NCBI GenBank assembly: GCA_048265065.1
Contig: JBLXCH010000003.1
Coordinates: 26,895 to 90,894, forward strand
Direction: 5' to 3'
From: Motiliproteus sp048265065
GTDB taxonomy: Bacteria; Pseudomonadota; Gammaproteobacteria; Pseudomonadales; Balneatricaceae
DNA length: 64,000 bases
Shown here one piece after another: positions 27,244 through 36,532 of this stretch (its first letter is position 1; each line of letters starts with the position of its first letter). The notes beneath the pieces were generated by a model. It had not been told where the DNA came from. It searched no databases and was given only the letters and a program-made list of their open reading frames with translations. The position numbers were made by a program, and so were the translations under genes.

Positions 27244-29184
27244 GTGACTCGTCAATCTAAGTTGTTAATAAGTGTTGCTATGGTTTTGATGATATTCGTT
27301 GCAGCGCTTGTCGCCAGCGATCGATACCTAATCCATTTAGCTGCAAGCAAGGTCAGTGACAGTACCGGTAGATCATTAGCAATCAAAGGAGATTCTGTTA
27401 TCGATTGGTCGTTTAGGCCAGAAGTGACTCTCAATCAAGTAACTTACGAAAATCCGCCCTGGAGCAAACATCCCTATATGCTGTCGATAGATACGCTGCA
27501 GGTAAAGATCTCCTTAGGAGAGCTACTTACAGGCAATGTAGTTTTTCCCAAAATTATCGTGGATGGAGCGGAGCTATATCTAGAGCGTAAGAACGGGGAA
27601 AAGCCAAATTGGGAGTTAAGTTCATCCGACGAGCTAGCAGTCAAGACCGCAGCTCCAGACAACCGTTTCGAGTTTCCCGTCATTGAATATATCGATATTA
27701 ACAACGGCAAGCTCCACTATCTTGATGCCGCGCAACAAGTCGAATTAAACGGAAGCATTGGAGTTGAAGGAAAAAACAAAGATGAGAGTCAAGCTGTGGT
27801 CTTTAAAGCTGATGGCACGTTAAAAGGAGAAAGCCTAACCTTAAATGCTGTGCTCGGTTCTTATGATATGTTGCGAAACAGCACCAAGCCTTATCCAGTT
27901 AATCTTCACTTTCAAGCTGGGGAAACAGAGATAAACGTTAGTGGTAAAATTGACGAGCCCCTCCAGCTGGAAGGGGTTAATTTGAAAATATCCATAGCTG
28001 GCCCTAATCCTTCTTATCTAGAGCCCTTACTTACATTTCCTTTGCCAAACCTCCCTCCGTATCAAATTTCCGGCATGCTACATAAAACTGGTAGCCAGTG
28101 GTCACTTAAAGATTTTTCTGGTGAAGTGGGCGATAGTGATTTATCGGGGGATATTCGCATTAACACCGAGAGCTCCCCCATCTCACTAACCGCAAACCTG
28201 CAAAGCAACCGTCTGGACTTTGATGACCTTGCAGGCTTAGTAGGCGGAACGCCGGATACCGACGAAACCGCCTCTGACAAACAAAAATCGCAGGCAGAGA
28301 AAGAGGTAGAAAAGCCCACAGTCTTGCCACAGAAAGAGATCGGGTTTTCCGCTTTGTCTCAATTAAACACCGACATAAAGTTCACCGGCAAAACAGTCAT
28401 CACTGACTACTTCCCTATCGATGAAATGCAACTCTCACTGCGTATAAAAGAGGGCATGATGGAGCTTGAACCCATGTCATTTTTCGTGGGCGAAGGAAAA
28501 ATAGTGACGGACATTCACGTCGACAGCCAAGGAAATCCACCTGACGTGTCTTTGCATGCCGACATCAAAAATCTAGATTTGCAGCGCATTCTTCAAAAGC
28601 TGGATGAACGCTTAGAAGGTTTTGGCACCTTCGCTGGGAAAATTGATCTGCAAAGTACGGGAAATAGTGTGGCTGAGATACTGGGAAATGGAGACGGATC
28701 ATTCGACATAGCGATGGAAGGCGGCGCTCTTGATAGTCTTATTGTAGAGCTAGTGGGACTCGATATTCAGGAATCTATTAGCAACTTATTAGGCGGTGAG
28801 AATAAATACGAAGTTCGCTGCATGGTCGGTCAGTATGAATTAGAACAAGGCCTGCTAAATACAAAACTGCTTGTAATCGATACTACCGACACGAATATCA
28901 CTGGAGAAGGCTCTATTAACCTAAAGGACGAAAGCTTGGACTTAGTACTTAAAGCCTACCCCAAAGATATTAGCTTGTTTTCAGCTAGGGCGCCTCTGCT
29001 GATCGAAGGTACATTGAAAGATCCGTCAATCGTACCGGATCCTGTCAGCGTCAGTGGAAAAGGCCTAGCGGCAGCAGCACTAGGCACTGTATTAACACCA
29101 CTAGCTGCAATTATTCCATTCATAGAAGGAGGCGTTGGGGAAGACAGTAACTGTAGTTACTTAATTAACAACGTGGATCAATAA
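27244..29184 (+). CDS. AsmA family protein
   Basis: This is a 646-residue protein of the AsmA/TamB-like bridge superfamily, anchored in the inner membrane by one N-terminal helix (about 5-25) with the rest in the periplasm. An AsmA N-terminal domain begins with WSFRPEVTLNQVTYENPPWSK and VKISLGELLTGNVVFPKI. The C-terminal AsmA_2 domain includes NGDGSFDIAMEGGALDSLIVEL and LVLKAYPKDISLFSARAPLLIEGTLKDP. Members are thought to carry or help phospholipid transport to the outer membrane. GTG 27244 is preferred over GTG 27193, because GAGG precedes it and the membrane helix then sits near the N-terminus. Confidence 0.88.
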   Translation: MTRQSKLLISVAMVLMIFVAALVASDRYLIHLAASKVSDSTGRSLAIKGDSVIDWSFRPEVTLNQVTYENPPWSKHPYMLSIDTLQVKISLGELLTGNVVFPKIIVDGAELYLERKNGEKPNWELSSSDELAVKTAAPDNRFEFPVIEYIDINNGKLHYLDAAQQVELNGSIGVEGKNKDESQAVVFKADGTLKGESLTLNAVLGSYDMLRNSTKPYPVNLHFQAGETEINVSGKIDEPLQLEGVNLKISIAGPNPSYLEPLLTFPLPNLPPYQISGMLHKTGSQWSLKDFSGEVGDSDLSGDIRINTESSPISLTANLQSNRLDFDDLAGLVGGTPDTDETASDKQKSQAEKEVEKPTVLPQKEIGFSALSQLNTDIKFTGKTVITDYFPIDEMQLSLRIKEGMMELEPMSFFVGEGKIVTDIHVDSQGNPPDVSLHADIKNLDLQRILQKLDERLEGFGTFAGKIDLQSTGNSVAEILGNGDGSFDIAMEGGALDSLIVELVGLDIQESISNLLGGENKYEVRCMVGQYELEQGLLNTKLLVIDTTDTNITGEGSINLKDESLDLVLKAYPKDISLFSARAPLLIEGTLKDPSIVPDPVSVSGKGLAAAALGTVLTPLAAIIPFIEGGVGEDSNCSYLINNVDQ

Positions 29185-29303
29185 GTGTTGAAAAAACTAA
29201 GCCTCAAAACATTTTTATAGAAGACCGTTATCGCATTGCGCGTCACATCAGTTATTCCGCAGTAGTAACGGCCACACATTGTAAAATGGGGTCTTGCTGA
29301 TAA

Positions 29304-29329
29304 AAAAAGCAGCTAATTAGCTGCTTTTT
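29304..29329. terminator. Bidirectional terminator between the AsmA gene and gyrB
   Basis: AAAAAGCAGCT (29304-29314) pairs with AGCTGCTTTTT (29319-29329) around a 4-base loop AATT. With A runs on one side and T runs on the other it suits both converging genes. Confidence 0.9.
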
Positions 29330-29385
29330 GGTTACTCATATACAGGTTATCTCACGCGTCATGAGACCTCACGAGCATTCAACGA

Positions 29386-31809
29386 CTAAACATCAAGGTT
29401 TGTGACGTTAAGCGCATTGGTCTCTATAAATTCGCGGCGCGGTTCAACTTCATCACCCATTAAGGTCGTAAACATTTGGTCAGCAGCAATCGCATCGTCA
29501 ATGGTGACTCTCAACATTCGACGTTGGCTTGGATCCATTGTTGTTTCCCAAAGCTGGTCTGGGTTCATTTCACCCAATCCTTTATAACGCTGGATGTAAA
29601 AACCACGCTTAGCCTGAGTCAGCATCCAATCCAAGCCTTCATCAAATGAAGTAATTGGTTTGATCCGTTCACCTCGGCGCATATAAGCACCTTGCTCTAA
29701 TAAACCATTCAGCGTATTACCCAGCGTGATAATTGCTTTGTATTCTGCTGACTGGAAGAACTCAGCATTAAAGACATATTCCGTAATGACACCGTGAGCA
29801 TAAACATCGATTCGAGGCTGATAGAGGCCACGCTCTTCGTCTAATACCGCTCCACTCTCAAAAGCACTTGCGGTTACTTTATCGATATCAATACCATCCA
29901 CCAACTCTTGCGCCCAAACCTCGACCGATTCTCGGTCAGCAAGCATCTCTTGAGTAAGTTCTGCGGTATAAATCATCTGACTTAATAATTCCACAGGATA
30001 GATACGCGACATACGACGGATTAGCGATTTAACGCTGCGGTTTTCATTAATCAGTGCTTCTAAAGCGTTACCGGTAATCGATGGAGCATTAGGGTTTACA
30101 TAGAGGTGAGCATCTTCCAGTGCGCCTTGGAGCATGAAGTTATCCAACGCATCATCGTCTTTAAGATACTGTTCCTGCTTACCTTTTTTAATTTTGTAGA
30201 GCGGTGGCTGCGCAATGAAAACATGGCCACGCTCTACAAGCTCTAACATCTGACGGAAAAAGAACGTCAACAATAAGGTTCGAATGTGAGATCCATCGAC
30301 GTCGGCATCGGTCATGATAATGATGCTGTGGTAACGTAACTTTTCAGGGTCAAACTCTTCACGGCCAATGCCGCAACCTAAAGCGGTAATCAGCGTGCCC
30401 ACTTCTGCTGAAGACAGCATTTTATCAAAGCGTGCTTTTTCAACGTTAAGGATTTTACCCTTAAGCGGTAAAATGGCCTGCGATTTACGATCTCGACCCT
30501 GCTTGGCTGAACCCCCTGCAGAATCACCCTCCACCAAGTAAATTTCAGAAAGTGCGGGATCTTTTTCCTGACAGTCAGCCAGTTTTCCTGGTAAGCCTGC
30601 GATATCTAACGCCCCTTTACGACGCGTCATTTCACGGGCTTTTCGCGCAGCTTCACGAGCACGTGCCGCATCAATCATCTTACCGACAATGGCTTTCGCT
30701 TCCATCGGCTGCTCAAGCAAATAATCATTAAGATGCTTATACATTGATTGCTCGACCGCGGTTTTTACCTCAGAAGAAACCAATTTGTCTTTAGTCTGAG
30801 AAGAGAACTTCGGGTCAGGGACTTTAACCGACACGATCGCGGTCAAACCTTCACGGGCATCATCACCTGAAGTCGCTACTTTCTGTTTTTTCTGAACGCT
30901 TTCTTGCTCGATATACGCGTTCAAAGAACGTGTTAATGCCGCACGGAAGCCGGATAAATGGGTTCCGCCATCACGCTGAGGAATATTGTTGGTGAAACAG
31001 TGGATGCTTTCTTGGAAAGAATCATTCCACTGCAACGCAACTTCAACACCGATTCCTTCTTCGTTCACTGAAGAAAAATGAACCACTCGGTTGATAGTGC
31101 TCTTATTCTGATTCAGATAATCAACAAACGCCTGAACACCACCTTCGTACATGAAGGTTTCTTCTTTACCGCTGCGCTCGTCTTTTAGTTGGATACAAAC
31201 GCCCGAGTTCAAAAATGAAAGCTCGCGTAAACGTTTAGCTAAGATATCGTACTGAAACTTAATATTAGAGAAGGTACCTTCAGATGGTTTAAAGTGACAA
31301 CGTGTGCCTGTCGTTTGGGTTTCCCCAACTACACTCATCGGGCCCGTAGGCACGCCGTGAACGTAAACTTGTTCATGCACACTACCTGCTCGGCGGATAG
31401 TCAGCTTAAGCTCTTTGGACAGTGCGTTTACAACGGATACACCAACACCGTGAAGACCACCAGAAACCTTATAAGTATTATCATCAAACTTACCGCCCGC
31501 GTGGAGTACCGTCATGATAACTTCAGCAGCGGAAACACCTTCTTCTTCGTGGATATCGACGGGAATACCGCGACCATCATCTGAAACCGTGATGCTTTCA
31601 TCAGGGTGGATAACCACTTCAATTTTGCTACAGTGGCCGGCTAGGGCTTCATCAATAGAATTATCAACGACTTCGAAAACCATGTGGTGCAAACCGGTGC
31701 CATCATCGGTGTCACCAATGTACATTCCTGGACGCTTCCTAACTGCATCAAGTCCTTTAAGAACCTTGATACTGGATGAATCGTAGGAATTGTTATTTTC
31801 TTCGCTCAT
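29386..31809 (-). CDS. gyrB: DNA gyrase subunit B
   Basis: This 807-residue ATPase subunit of the type II topoisomerase introduces negative supercoils. The GHKL ATPase domain has VDNSIDEALAGHC and SGGLHGVGVSVVNALS. The TOPRIM domain has YLVEGDSAGGSAKQGRDRKSQAILPLKGKI (shown in part) and the Mg site MTDADVDGSHIRTLLLTFFFR. A C-terminal GyrB domain includes QRYKGLGEMNPDQLWETTMDP-type sequence. ATG 31809 has GGAG 6 bases upstream, while an ATG 6 codons earlier lacks one. It is the last gene of dnaA-dnaN-recF-gyrB, the classical origin-linked set. Confidence 0.97.
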   Translation of the reverse strand: MSEENNNSYDSSSIKVLKGLDAVRKRPGMYIGDTDDGTGLHHMVFEVVDNSIDEALAGHCSKIEVVIHPDESITVSDDGRGIPVDIHEEEGVSAAEVIMTVLHAGGKFDDNTYKVSGGLHGVGVSVVNALSKELKLTIRRAGSVHEQVYVHGVPTGPMSVVGETQTTGTRCHFKPSEGTFSNIKFQYDILAKRLRELSFLNSGVCIQLKDERSGKEETFMYEGGVQAFVDYLNQNKSTINRVVHFSSVNEEGIGVEVALQWNDSFQESIHCFTNNIPQRDGGTHLSGFRAALTRSLNAYIEQESVQKKQKVATSGDDAREGLTAIVSVKVPDPKFSSQTKDKLVSSEVKTAVEQSMYKHLNDYLLEQPMEAKAIVGKMIDAARAREAARKAREMTRRKGALDIAGLPGKLADCQEKDPALSEIYLVEGDSAGGSAKQGRDRKSQAILPLKGKILNVEKARFDKMLSSAEVGTLITALGCGIGREEFDPEKLRYHSIIIMTDADVDGSHIRTLLLTFFFRQMLELVERGHVFIAQPPLYKIKKGKQEQYLKDDDALDNFMLQGALEDAHLYVNPNAPSITGNALEALINENRSVKSLIRRMSRIYPVELLSQMIYTAELTQEMLADRESVEVWAQELVDGIDIDKVTASAFESGAVLDEERGLYQPRIDVYAHGVITEYVFNAEFFQSAEYKAIITLGNTLNGLLEQGAYMRRGERIKPITSFDEGLDWMLTQAKRGFYIQRYKGLGEMNPDQLWETTMDPSQRRMLRVTIDDAIAADQMFTTLMGDEVEPRREFIETNALNVTNLDV

Positions 31810-31837
31810 TCGTTGCTCCCATAACAATAATTTTCGT

Positions 31838-32929
31838 TCAGCCGGTGACGACTAGCTCGCCCGCTGAAAGATGAAACTGCCGAACTTCCGTATCGACCCA
31901 GCAATTTCGAAATGCGTCTGTATCAACACAGGTCACCAATAACTGCGACTGCATGTCGACCAGCAATTGGCAGAGGCGTTGACGATGTTGTTCATCTAAC
32001 TCAGCCGGTAAGTCATCGATTAAGTACAAACAATCACGACCGGTGAACTCTTTTAACAAGCGCCCTTGCGCCACTTTAAGGGCGCTCACTACCATTTTCT
32101 GCTGCCCGCGAGAAAGTATCTCAGCGGCAGGATGACCATTAATCTTTATGCGTAAATCTGCTCGCTGCGGGCCTGAATGACTAAAACCTGATTGCAGGTC
32201 TCGATCAAAGCCCTCTGCTAGTACTTCATTGAAATGACGTTTTCTATCCCATCCACGGTAGTACTGAAGACTCAAGCCGTCGATGGATAAAAGTTCCTTC
32301 AAAACCATTTCAAAGCAAGGAATCAATGCCTCTACATAGCTACTGCGAAAGCTATCTAACTGCTCAGCTAAGCGGACAAACTCTGTATCCCATGCCTCAC
32401 GCATTTGACCGTCTATTTTATCATGTTTTAGCAGTGTATTGCGCTGTTTAATGATGCGTTTTACACCTTTCCACACGGATAAAAATTGGTTTTCAAGGTG
32501 GAAGCTGCCCCAATCCAAAAATTGGCGGCGAACCGATGGACTTCCCTCTAATAACAAGAAGGTATCTGAGTTGATAAGCTGTACAGGAAGAAGCTCCGCT
32601 AGCGTCGCTACAGAGTCTATATCAGCGCCTGCGATGCGTATTTGCAGCTCACCTGATCGAGAGCGACGAACACCTACAGGGAGCGCTTGCTGAGTGCCTA
32701 AAGACTCCACTTCAGCAAAGAGGATGCAGCTATCTTGTTCGTGTTGGAGATAGTGTTTGAAGTGGGTTGTGCGAAAAGAGCGAGCCAGGCTAAGTAAATG
32801 AACCGCTTCTAGGACTGAAGTCTTACCGCTGCCATTGACGCCGTGAAACACGTTAATAGCTGGCGAAAGGTCAAAACGCAGAGAAGAAAGGTTTCGAAAT
32901 TGAGTAATAGAGAGGCTTTGAATGCCCAT
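31838..32929 (-). CDS. recF: DNA replication and repair protein RecF
   Basis: This 363-residue SMC-like ATPase helps RecOR load RecA at single-stranded gaps of stalled forks. It has the Walker A GVNGSGKTSVLEAV near residue 30, the signature region LSRGQQKMVVSALKVAQ, and the Walker B YLIDDLPAELDEQHR. Length is normal. It lies between dnaN (60 bases upstream) and gyrB (28 bases downstream) in the origin operon. Confidence 0.96.
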   Translation of the reverse strand: MGIQSLSITQFRNLSSLRFDLSPAINVFHGVNGSGKTSVLEAVHLLSLARSFRTTHFKHYLQHEQDSCILFAEVESLGTQQALPVGVRRSRSGELQIRIAGADIDSVATLAELLPVQLINSDTFLLLEGSPSVRRQFLDWGSFHLENQFLSVWKGVKRIIKQRNTLLKHDKIDGQMREAWDTEFVRLAEQLDSFRSSYVEALIPCFEMVLKELLSIDGLSLQYYRGWDRKRHFNEVLAEGFDRDLQSGFSHSGPQRADLRIKINGHPAAEILSRGQQKMVVSALKVAQGRLLKEFTGRDCLYLIDDLPAELDEQHRQRLCQLLVDMQSQLLVTCVDTDAFRNCWVDTEVRQFHLSAGELVVTG

Positions 32930-32989
32930 TAAACGTGGCGACCCCTAGGTTTAAGATAATGATCAAACACTAGGGGCCAGCACCATTAA

Positions 32990-34093
32990 TTACATTCGCA
33001 TCGGCATAACAACGTACAAGCTGTTGCCGTCATCAACCGCTTCAATCAGCGAGCTACTATTAGGATCAGATAGCGATAGGCGAACCATGTCTTCGTCCAA
33101 AATTGAAAGAACGTCTAGCATATAGTTAACGTTAAAGCCTATTTCCAACGATGGCCCTGCATAATCCACAGCTAGGCTCTCTTCAGCCTCTTCTTGCTCA
33201 GGGTTGTTCGCTGTCACTTGTACAAAGCCATCCATCAGCGCTAAACGCACGCCACGGTATTTCTCGTTCGACAAGATCGCGATCCGGCTCAGTACTTCTC
33301 GTAACTCTTGGCGATCAGCAATAACTTGCTTATCACCACCGCGAGGGATAACTCGCTCATAATCTGGAAATTTACCGTCAACCAATTTAGAGGTAAATAC
33401 GTAATGATCGGTATGCACACGAATATGGTTACTGCCAATAACTAGCTGTGCCGGTGTATCAGAGTCTTCGAGCAAACGTGCCAATTCCAAGATACCTTTA
33501 CGCGGTACGATAACTTGCTGACGAACACTAAGATCTTGGTCTAACTTGCATAAACTAGTTGCTAAACGGTGCCCATCAGTCGCGACTGTCCGCAAAGTAT
33601 CACCATCAAGCTCGAGCAACATGCCGTTCAAATAATAACGGACATCTTGTTGCGCCATGGCAAATCCCGTTCGATCAATTAACCGGCGTAGACTGCCTTG
33701 CGACACAGGAACCTCAAGGTTACGCGGACCGTCTTCAACATTCGGGAATTCAGACGCAGGCAAAGTGGACAAAGTAAAACGACTGCGACCGCCGCGGATT
33801 ATCACTTTCTGACCACTAAGCTCAAACTCAATATCCACGCTATCAGGTAAAGACTTACAGATATCCATAAGCTTTTTAGCAGGAACCGTGATCGCGCCCG
33901 ATTCCACTTCTTGGTCTAGTTCGATACGGCCAACCATCTCTACTTCAAGATCGGTACCTGTCATCGACAATTGATCGCCTTCAACAGCGATTAATATATT
34001 AGAAAGGACAGGGAGGGTTTGACGGCGCTCTACAACACCGGTGACCAGCTGTAGAGGCTTGAGCAATGTTTCGCGGGAAATGGTAAATTTCAT
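32990..34093 (-). CDS. dnaN: DNA polymerase III beta sliding clamp
   Basis: This 367-residue protein forms the ring-shaped dimer that tethers polymerase III to DNA. It shows three clamp-fold repeats, with opening MKFTISRETLLKPLQLVTGVVE, central DVRYYLNGMLLEL and the conserved C-terminus SSLIEAVDDGNSLYVVMPMRM, where the last residues form the binding cleft. ATG 34093 is preferred over the adjoining GTG because DnaN proteins start MKF. It is 48 bases downstream of dnaA. Confidence 0.97.
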   Translation of the reverse strand: MKFTISRETLLKPLQLVTGVVERRQTLPVLSNILIAVEGDQLSMTGTDLEVEMVGRIELDQEVESGAITVPAKKLMDICKSLPDSVDIEFELSGQKVIIRGGRSRFTLSTLPASEFPNVEDGPRNLEVPVSQGSLRRLIDRTGFAMAQQDVRYYLNGMLLELDGDTLRTVATDGHRLATSLCKLDQDLSVRQQVIVPRKGILELARLLEDSDTPAQLVIGSNHIRVHTDHYVFTSKLVDGKFPDYERVIPRGGDKQVIADRQELREVLSRIAILSNEKYRGVRLALMDGFVQVTANNPEQEEAEESLAVDYAGPSLEIGFNVNYMLDVLSILDEDMVRLSLSDPNSSSLIEAVDDGNSLYVVMPMRM

Positions 34094-34141
34094 CACTTAT
34101 AGCCCTTAGGGCGCTCCTTCTTTACCTGTATCAGTCAATTA

Positions 34142-35650
34142 TCAAGAAGATAATAATCTAGAAAGGTTCTTATAATCTTCGCGAATATCCGTATCGGTTT
34201 CTCGTAATTCTGCCACCTTCCTGCAAGCATGCAAGACCGTTGTGTGATCTCGACCACCAAAATTATTGCCAATCTCTGGCAAACTTTGGCTGGTAAGCTC
34301 CTTCGATAGGGCCATTGCTACCTGTCGAGGGCGTGCTACAGAGCGAGTTCTTCGCTTTGAGTGCAGGTCAGAAACCTTGATCTTATAGTATTCGGCAACA
34401 ACGCGCTGAATATTATCAATACTCACTAATTTATCTTGTAATGCTAACAGATCTTTTAGAGAGTCACGGACAAAATCCGTAGTAATTTTATGCCCTGTGA
34501 AGTGAGCGTTTGCTATCACTCGCTTAAGAGCACCTTCAAGCTCACGAACGTTAGATCGAATTTTCTGAGCAATAAAGAACGCTGCATCATGGGGTAGTCT
34601 AATGCGTGCTTCTTCTGCCTTTTTCATTAGGATAGCGACACGAGTTTCAAGTTCTGGAGGCTCAATTGCAACCGTTAAACCCCAGCCAAAACGTGATTTA
34701 AGACGATCTTCAAGGCCAGTGATTTCCTTAGGATAGCGATCACAAGTCAGAATCATTTGCTGACCGCCTTCTAACAAGGCATTAAAGGTATGAAAAAACT
34801 CTTCTTGTGAGCGATCTTTATTAGCAAAAAATTGAATATCATCAATTAATAAGGCATCTACTGAGCGATAGTAGCGTTTGAAATCGTTAATAGCGTTCAA
34901 CTTAAGTGCTTTCACCATATCAGCAACAAAGCGCTCTGAATGGAGATAGACAATTTTAGCGTTAGGGTTTCGTTCTAACATTGCCGCACCCACCGCGTGC
35001 ATCAGGTGTGTTTTACCTAAACCAACACCACCATAGATAAAGAGTGGGTTATACGAACCACCAGGATTCTCTGCCACCTGTTGTGCAGCAGCAAGACCCA
35101 GCTGGTTAGACTTCCCCTGTACGAAGGTTTCAAAGGTAAACAGCTTGTTCAGGTGGGTCTGATGACGAACACCACCTTCTATGTCCATTTTTGATTTTTT
35201 CGCTGCCGGTATCGGCCCTGCATCAGGCTTGGCACGAACTGGTGTCATGGCCTGTGCACTTTCAGCAACGGCTTTGACTGTCGGCAGAGCCGGCTTTTCA
35301 ATGACTGGCTGAGGTGCCGCGGCTGTAGGCATCGGCGTTGTAGATACCGGAGTAGAAGGTGAACTTGATGCCTGATTAGTCGCCGACCGCGCCTCAGTAG
35401 TGGGTCGTCGTCCAACCTCCAGCACAACATTACTAATATGGTCTTTACCAATTTCAATCAGGATTTCACGGATCCGCTGCATATAACGATCAGAAACCCA
35501 ATCTTGCACAAAACGGTTAGGCGCAAGTAACAACAAACTCTGATCCGCCCCTCGCTTCGCTTGCAAAGGTCGTATCCAAGTGTTGAATTGCTGTGCAGGG
35601 AATTCGTCTTGCAGACGCCCCAAGCATTGCTGCCAAACCTTCTCTGGCAT
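34142..35650 (-). CDS. dnaA: Chromosomal replication initiator DnaA
   Basis: This 502-residue AAA+ initiator binds DnaA boxes and opens oriC. Domain I (about 1-85, VWQQCLGRLQDEFP) recruits helicase and is followed by a Pro/Ala/Thr-rich linker (about 90-165). The AAA+ domain has Walker A GGVGLGKTHLMHA and Walker B VDALLIDDIQFF. Domain IV (about 410-502) carries the DNA-binding GGRDHTTVLHACRK. GGAAG lies 10 bases before the ATG. A perfect DnaA box about 86 bases upstream suggests autoregulation. Confidence 0.98.
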   Translation of the reverse strand: MPEKVWQQCLGRLQDEFPAQQFNTWIRPLQAKRGADQSLLLLAPNRFVQDWVSDRYMQRIREILIEIGKDHISNVVLEVGRRPTTEARSATNQASSSPSTPVSTTPMPTAAAPQPVIEKPALPTVKAVAESAQAMTPVRAKPDAGPIPAAKKSKMDIEGGVRHQTHLNKLFTFETFVQGKSNQLGLAAAQQVAENPGGSYNPLFIYGGVGLGKTHLMHAVGAAMLERNPNAKIVYLHSERFVADMVKALKLNAINDFKRYYRSVDALLIDDIQFFANKDRSQEEFFHTFNALLEGGQQMILTCDRYPKEITGLEDRLKSRFGWGLTVAIEPPELETRVAILMKKAEEARIRLPHDAAFFIAQKIRSNVRELEGALKRVIANAHFTGHKITTDFVRDSLKDLLALQDKLVSIDNIQRVVAEYYKIKVSDLHSKRRTRSVARPRQVAMALSKELTSQSLPEIGNNFGGRDHTTVLHACRKVAELRETDTDIREDYKNLSRLLSS

Positions 35651-35735
35651 AGATAGTGTCTTCCGTTATTATCGTCGTGAGCGCTTTAGTGCAGGCGGTG
35701 ATTTGAGACGATGTATTCTATCCGAATAGTTCCAA

Positions 35736-35744
35736 TTATCCACA
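35736..35744 (+). promoter_or_regulatory. DnaA box (perfect)
   Basis: TTATCCACA, the consensus high-affinity DnaA box, lies about 86 bases upstream of the dnaA start. It may serve both origin firing and dnaA autoregulation. Confidence 0.85.
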
Positions 35745-35899
35745 GACAATAAAGATATCCACTGAAAAAATAATGAAAAAAATAACTTGACTCTTAAGAC
35801 CAATTACAAGCTACACGCTTGATTTATCAAGGAGTCAGGCCGATTGTGAACCATCTAGGAAAGACCTTTACACAACTTACACTCAGGATTCCCCCATAG

Positions 35900-35908
35900 T
35901 TACCCACA
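35900..35908 (+). promoter_or_regulatory. DnaA box (one mismatch)
   Basis: TTACCCACA differs from the consensus by one base. It has the same orientation as the perfect boxes on either side. Confidence 0.6.
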
Positions 35909-35943
35909 AGCTTTAGATAAGAAAAAACCAAACATTACCTAAG

Positions 35944-35952
35944 TTATCCACA
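35944..35952 (+). promoter_or_regulatory. DnaA box (perfect)
   Basis: TTATCCACA is the second perfect box in the dnaA-rpmH interval, 208 bases from the first in the same orientation. Confidence 0.85.
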
Positions 35953-36063
35953 AAACTAATCCTATTCATTCCTGTTGATAGTTTTAAGATGCTTTAAGCA
36001 GTTTACAGCCCAACCGAAGTGACTAAATCAAATTAATTTTTTTCACATAATTAGCTGCTTTCA

Positions 36064-36140
36064 ACCTGTTTTTTCTTGATCCTGAATTATTTATAGAAAT
36101 GTGTTTGCACAGTTGCTTCAATTTCTCTACAATTTCCGCT
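36064..36140. repeat. 77-bp contig-end duplicate, left copy
   Basis: Bases 36064-36140 are identical to 36241-36317. They end exactly at the start of the N run, and the second copy starts exactly after it. This is what a scaffold looks like when two overlapping contig ends were not merged, so the biological sequence most likely has one copy. Confidence 0.93.
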
Positions 36141-36240
36141 NNNNNNNNNNNNNNNNNNNNNNNNNNNNNNNNNNNNNNNNNNNNNNNNNNNNNNNNNNNN
36201 NNNNNNNNNNNNNNNNNNNNNNNNNNNNNNNNNNNNNNNN
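36141..36240. other. Assembly gap (100 Ns)
   Basis: One hundred Ns of conventional placeholder length lie between two identical 77-base flanks. Because the flanks overlap perfectly, the real gap is probably zero. Confidence 0.95.
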
Positions 36241-36317
36241 ACCTGTTTTTTCTTGATCCTGAATTATTTATAGAAATGTGTTTGCACAGTTGCTTCAATT
36301 TCTCTACAATTTCCGCT
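36241..36317. repeat. 77-bp contig-end duplicate, right copy
   Basis: This is identical to 36064-36140. It contains the rpmH promoter and is the copy that is contiguous with rpmH. Confidence 0.93.
36282..36310 (+). promoter_or_regulatory. Sigma-70 promoter of rpmH-rnpA
   Basis: TTGCAC (36282-36287) and TACAAT (36305-36310) are separated by 17 bases, a near-consensus promoter about 60 bases ahead of the rpmH ATG. The same hexamers appear in the duplicated copy at 36105-36133, which I regard as an artefact. Confidence 0.8.
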
Positions 36318-36370
36318 CTTAAATTTAGGGTGGGTTAATAAATAGCCCGAAAACTTTTAGGTACAGAGCA

Positions 36371-36505
36371 ATGAAAAGAACATTCCAACCAAGCGTTTTA
36401 AAGCGTGTTCGTGCTCACGGTTTCCGTGCTCGTATGGCTACTAAAGGTGGTCGTAAGGTGCTTGCACGCCGTCGTGCGAAGGGTCGTCAATCTCTGAGCG
36501 CTTAA
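36371..36505 (+). CDS. rpmH: 50S ribosomal protein L34
   Basis: This 44-residue highly basic protein of the large ribosomal subunit, MKRTFQPSVLKRVRAHGFRA at its start, matches L34 along its whole length. It follows a near-consensus sigma-70 promoter and is 27 bases upstream of rnpA, the universal rpmH-rnpA pair next to dnaA. It marks the right edge of the probable oriC. Confidence 0.98.
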   Translation: MKRTFQPSVLKRVRAHGFRARMATKGGRKVLARRRAKGRQSLSA

Positions 36506-36532
36506 TTGACGCTCGACTACTGTTGACTTCTC

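Larger units (their letters stand above)
35651..36370. other. oriC: Probable chromosomal origin (oriC) region between dnaA and rpmH
   Basis: This 720-base gene-free stretch holds perfect DnaA boxes TTATCCACA at 35736-35744 and 35944-35952 and a one-mismatch box TTACCCACA at 35900-35908, all in the same orientation. An AT-rich run at about 35760-35795 could be the unwinding element. The location between dnaA and rpmH matches the mapped oriC of Pseudomonas. An assembly gap with duplicated flanks occupies 36064-36317, so the true length is uncertain. The rpmH promoter is at its right edge. Confidence 0.75.

Noticed and set aside
36064..36317. 77-bp direct repeat as an origin iteron or mobile-element footprint
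   Set aside because: The copies abut the N run exactly, which is the mark of unmerged contig ends.
36023..36338. Open frames on both strands running through the 100-N gap
   Set aside because: They depend on Ns and on the duplicated contig ends; no ribosome site or family similarity.
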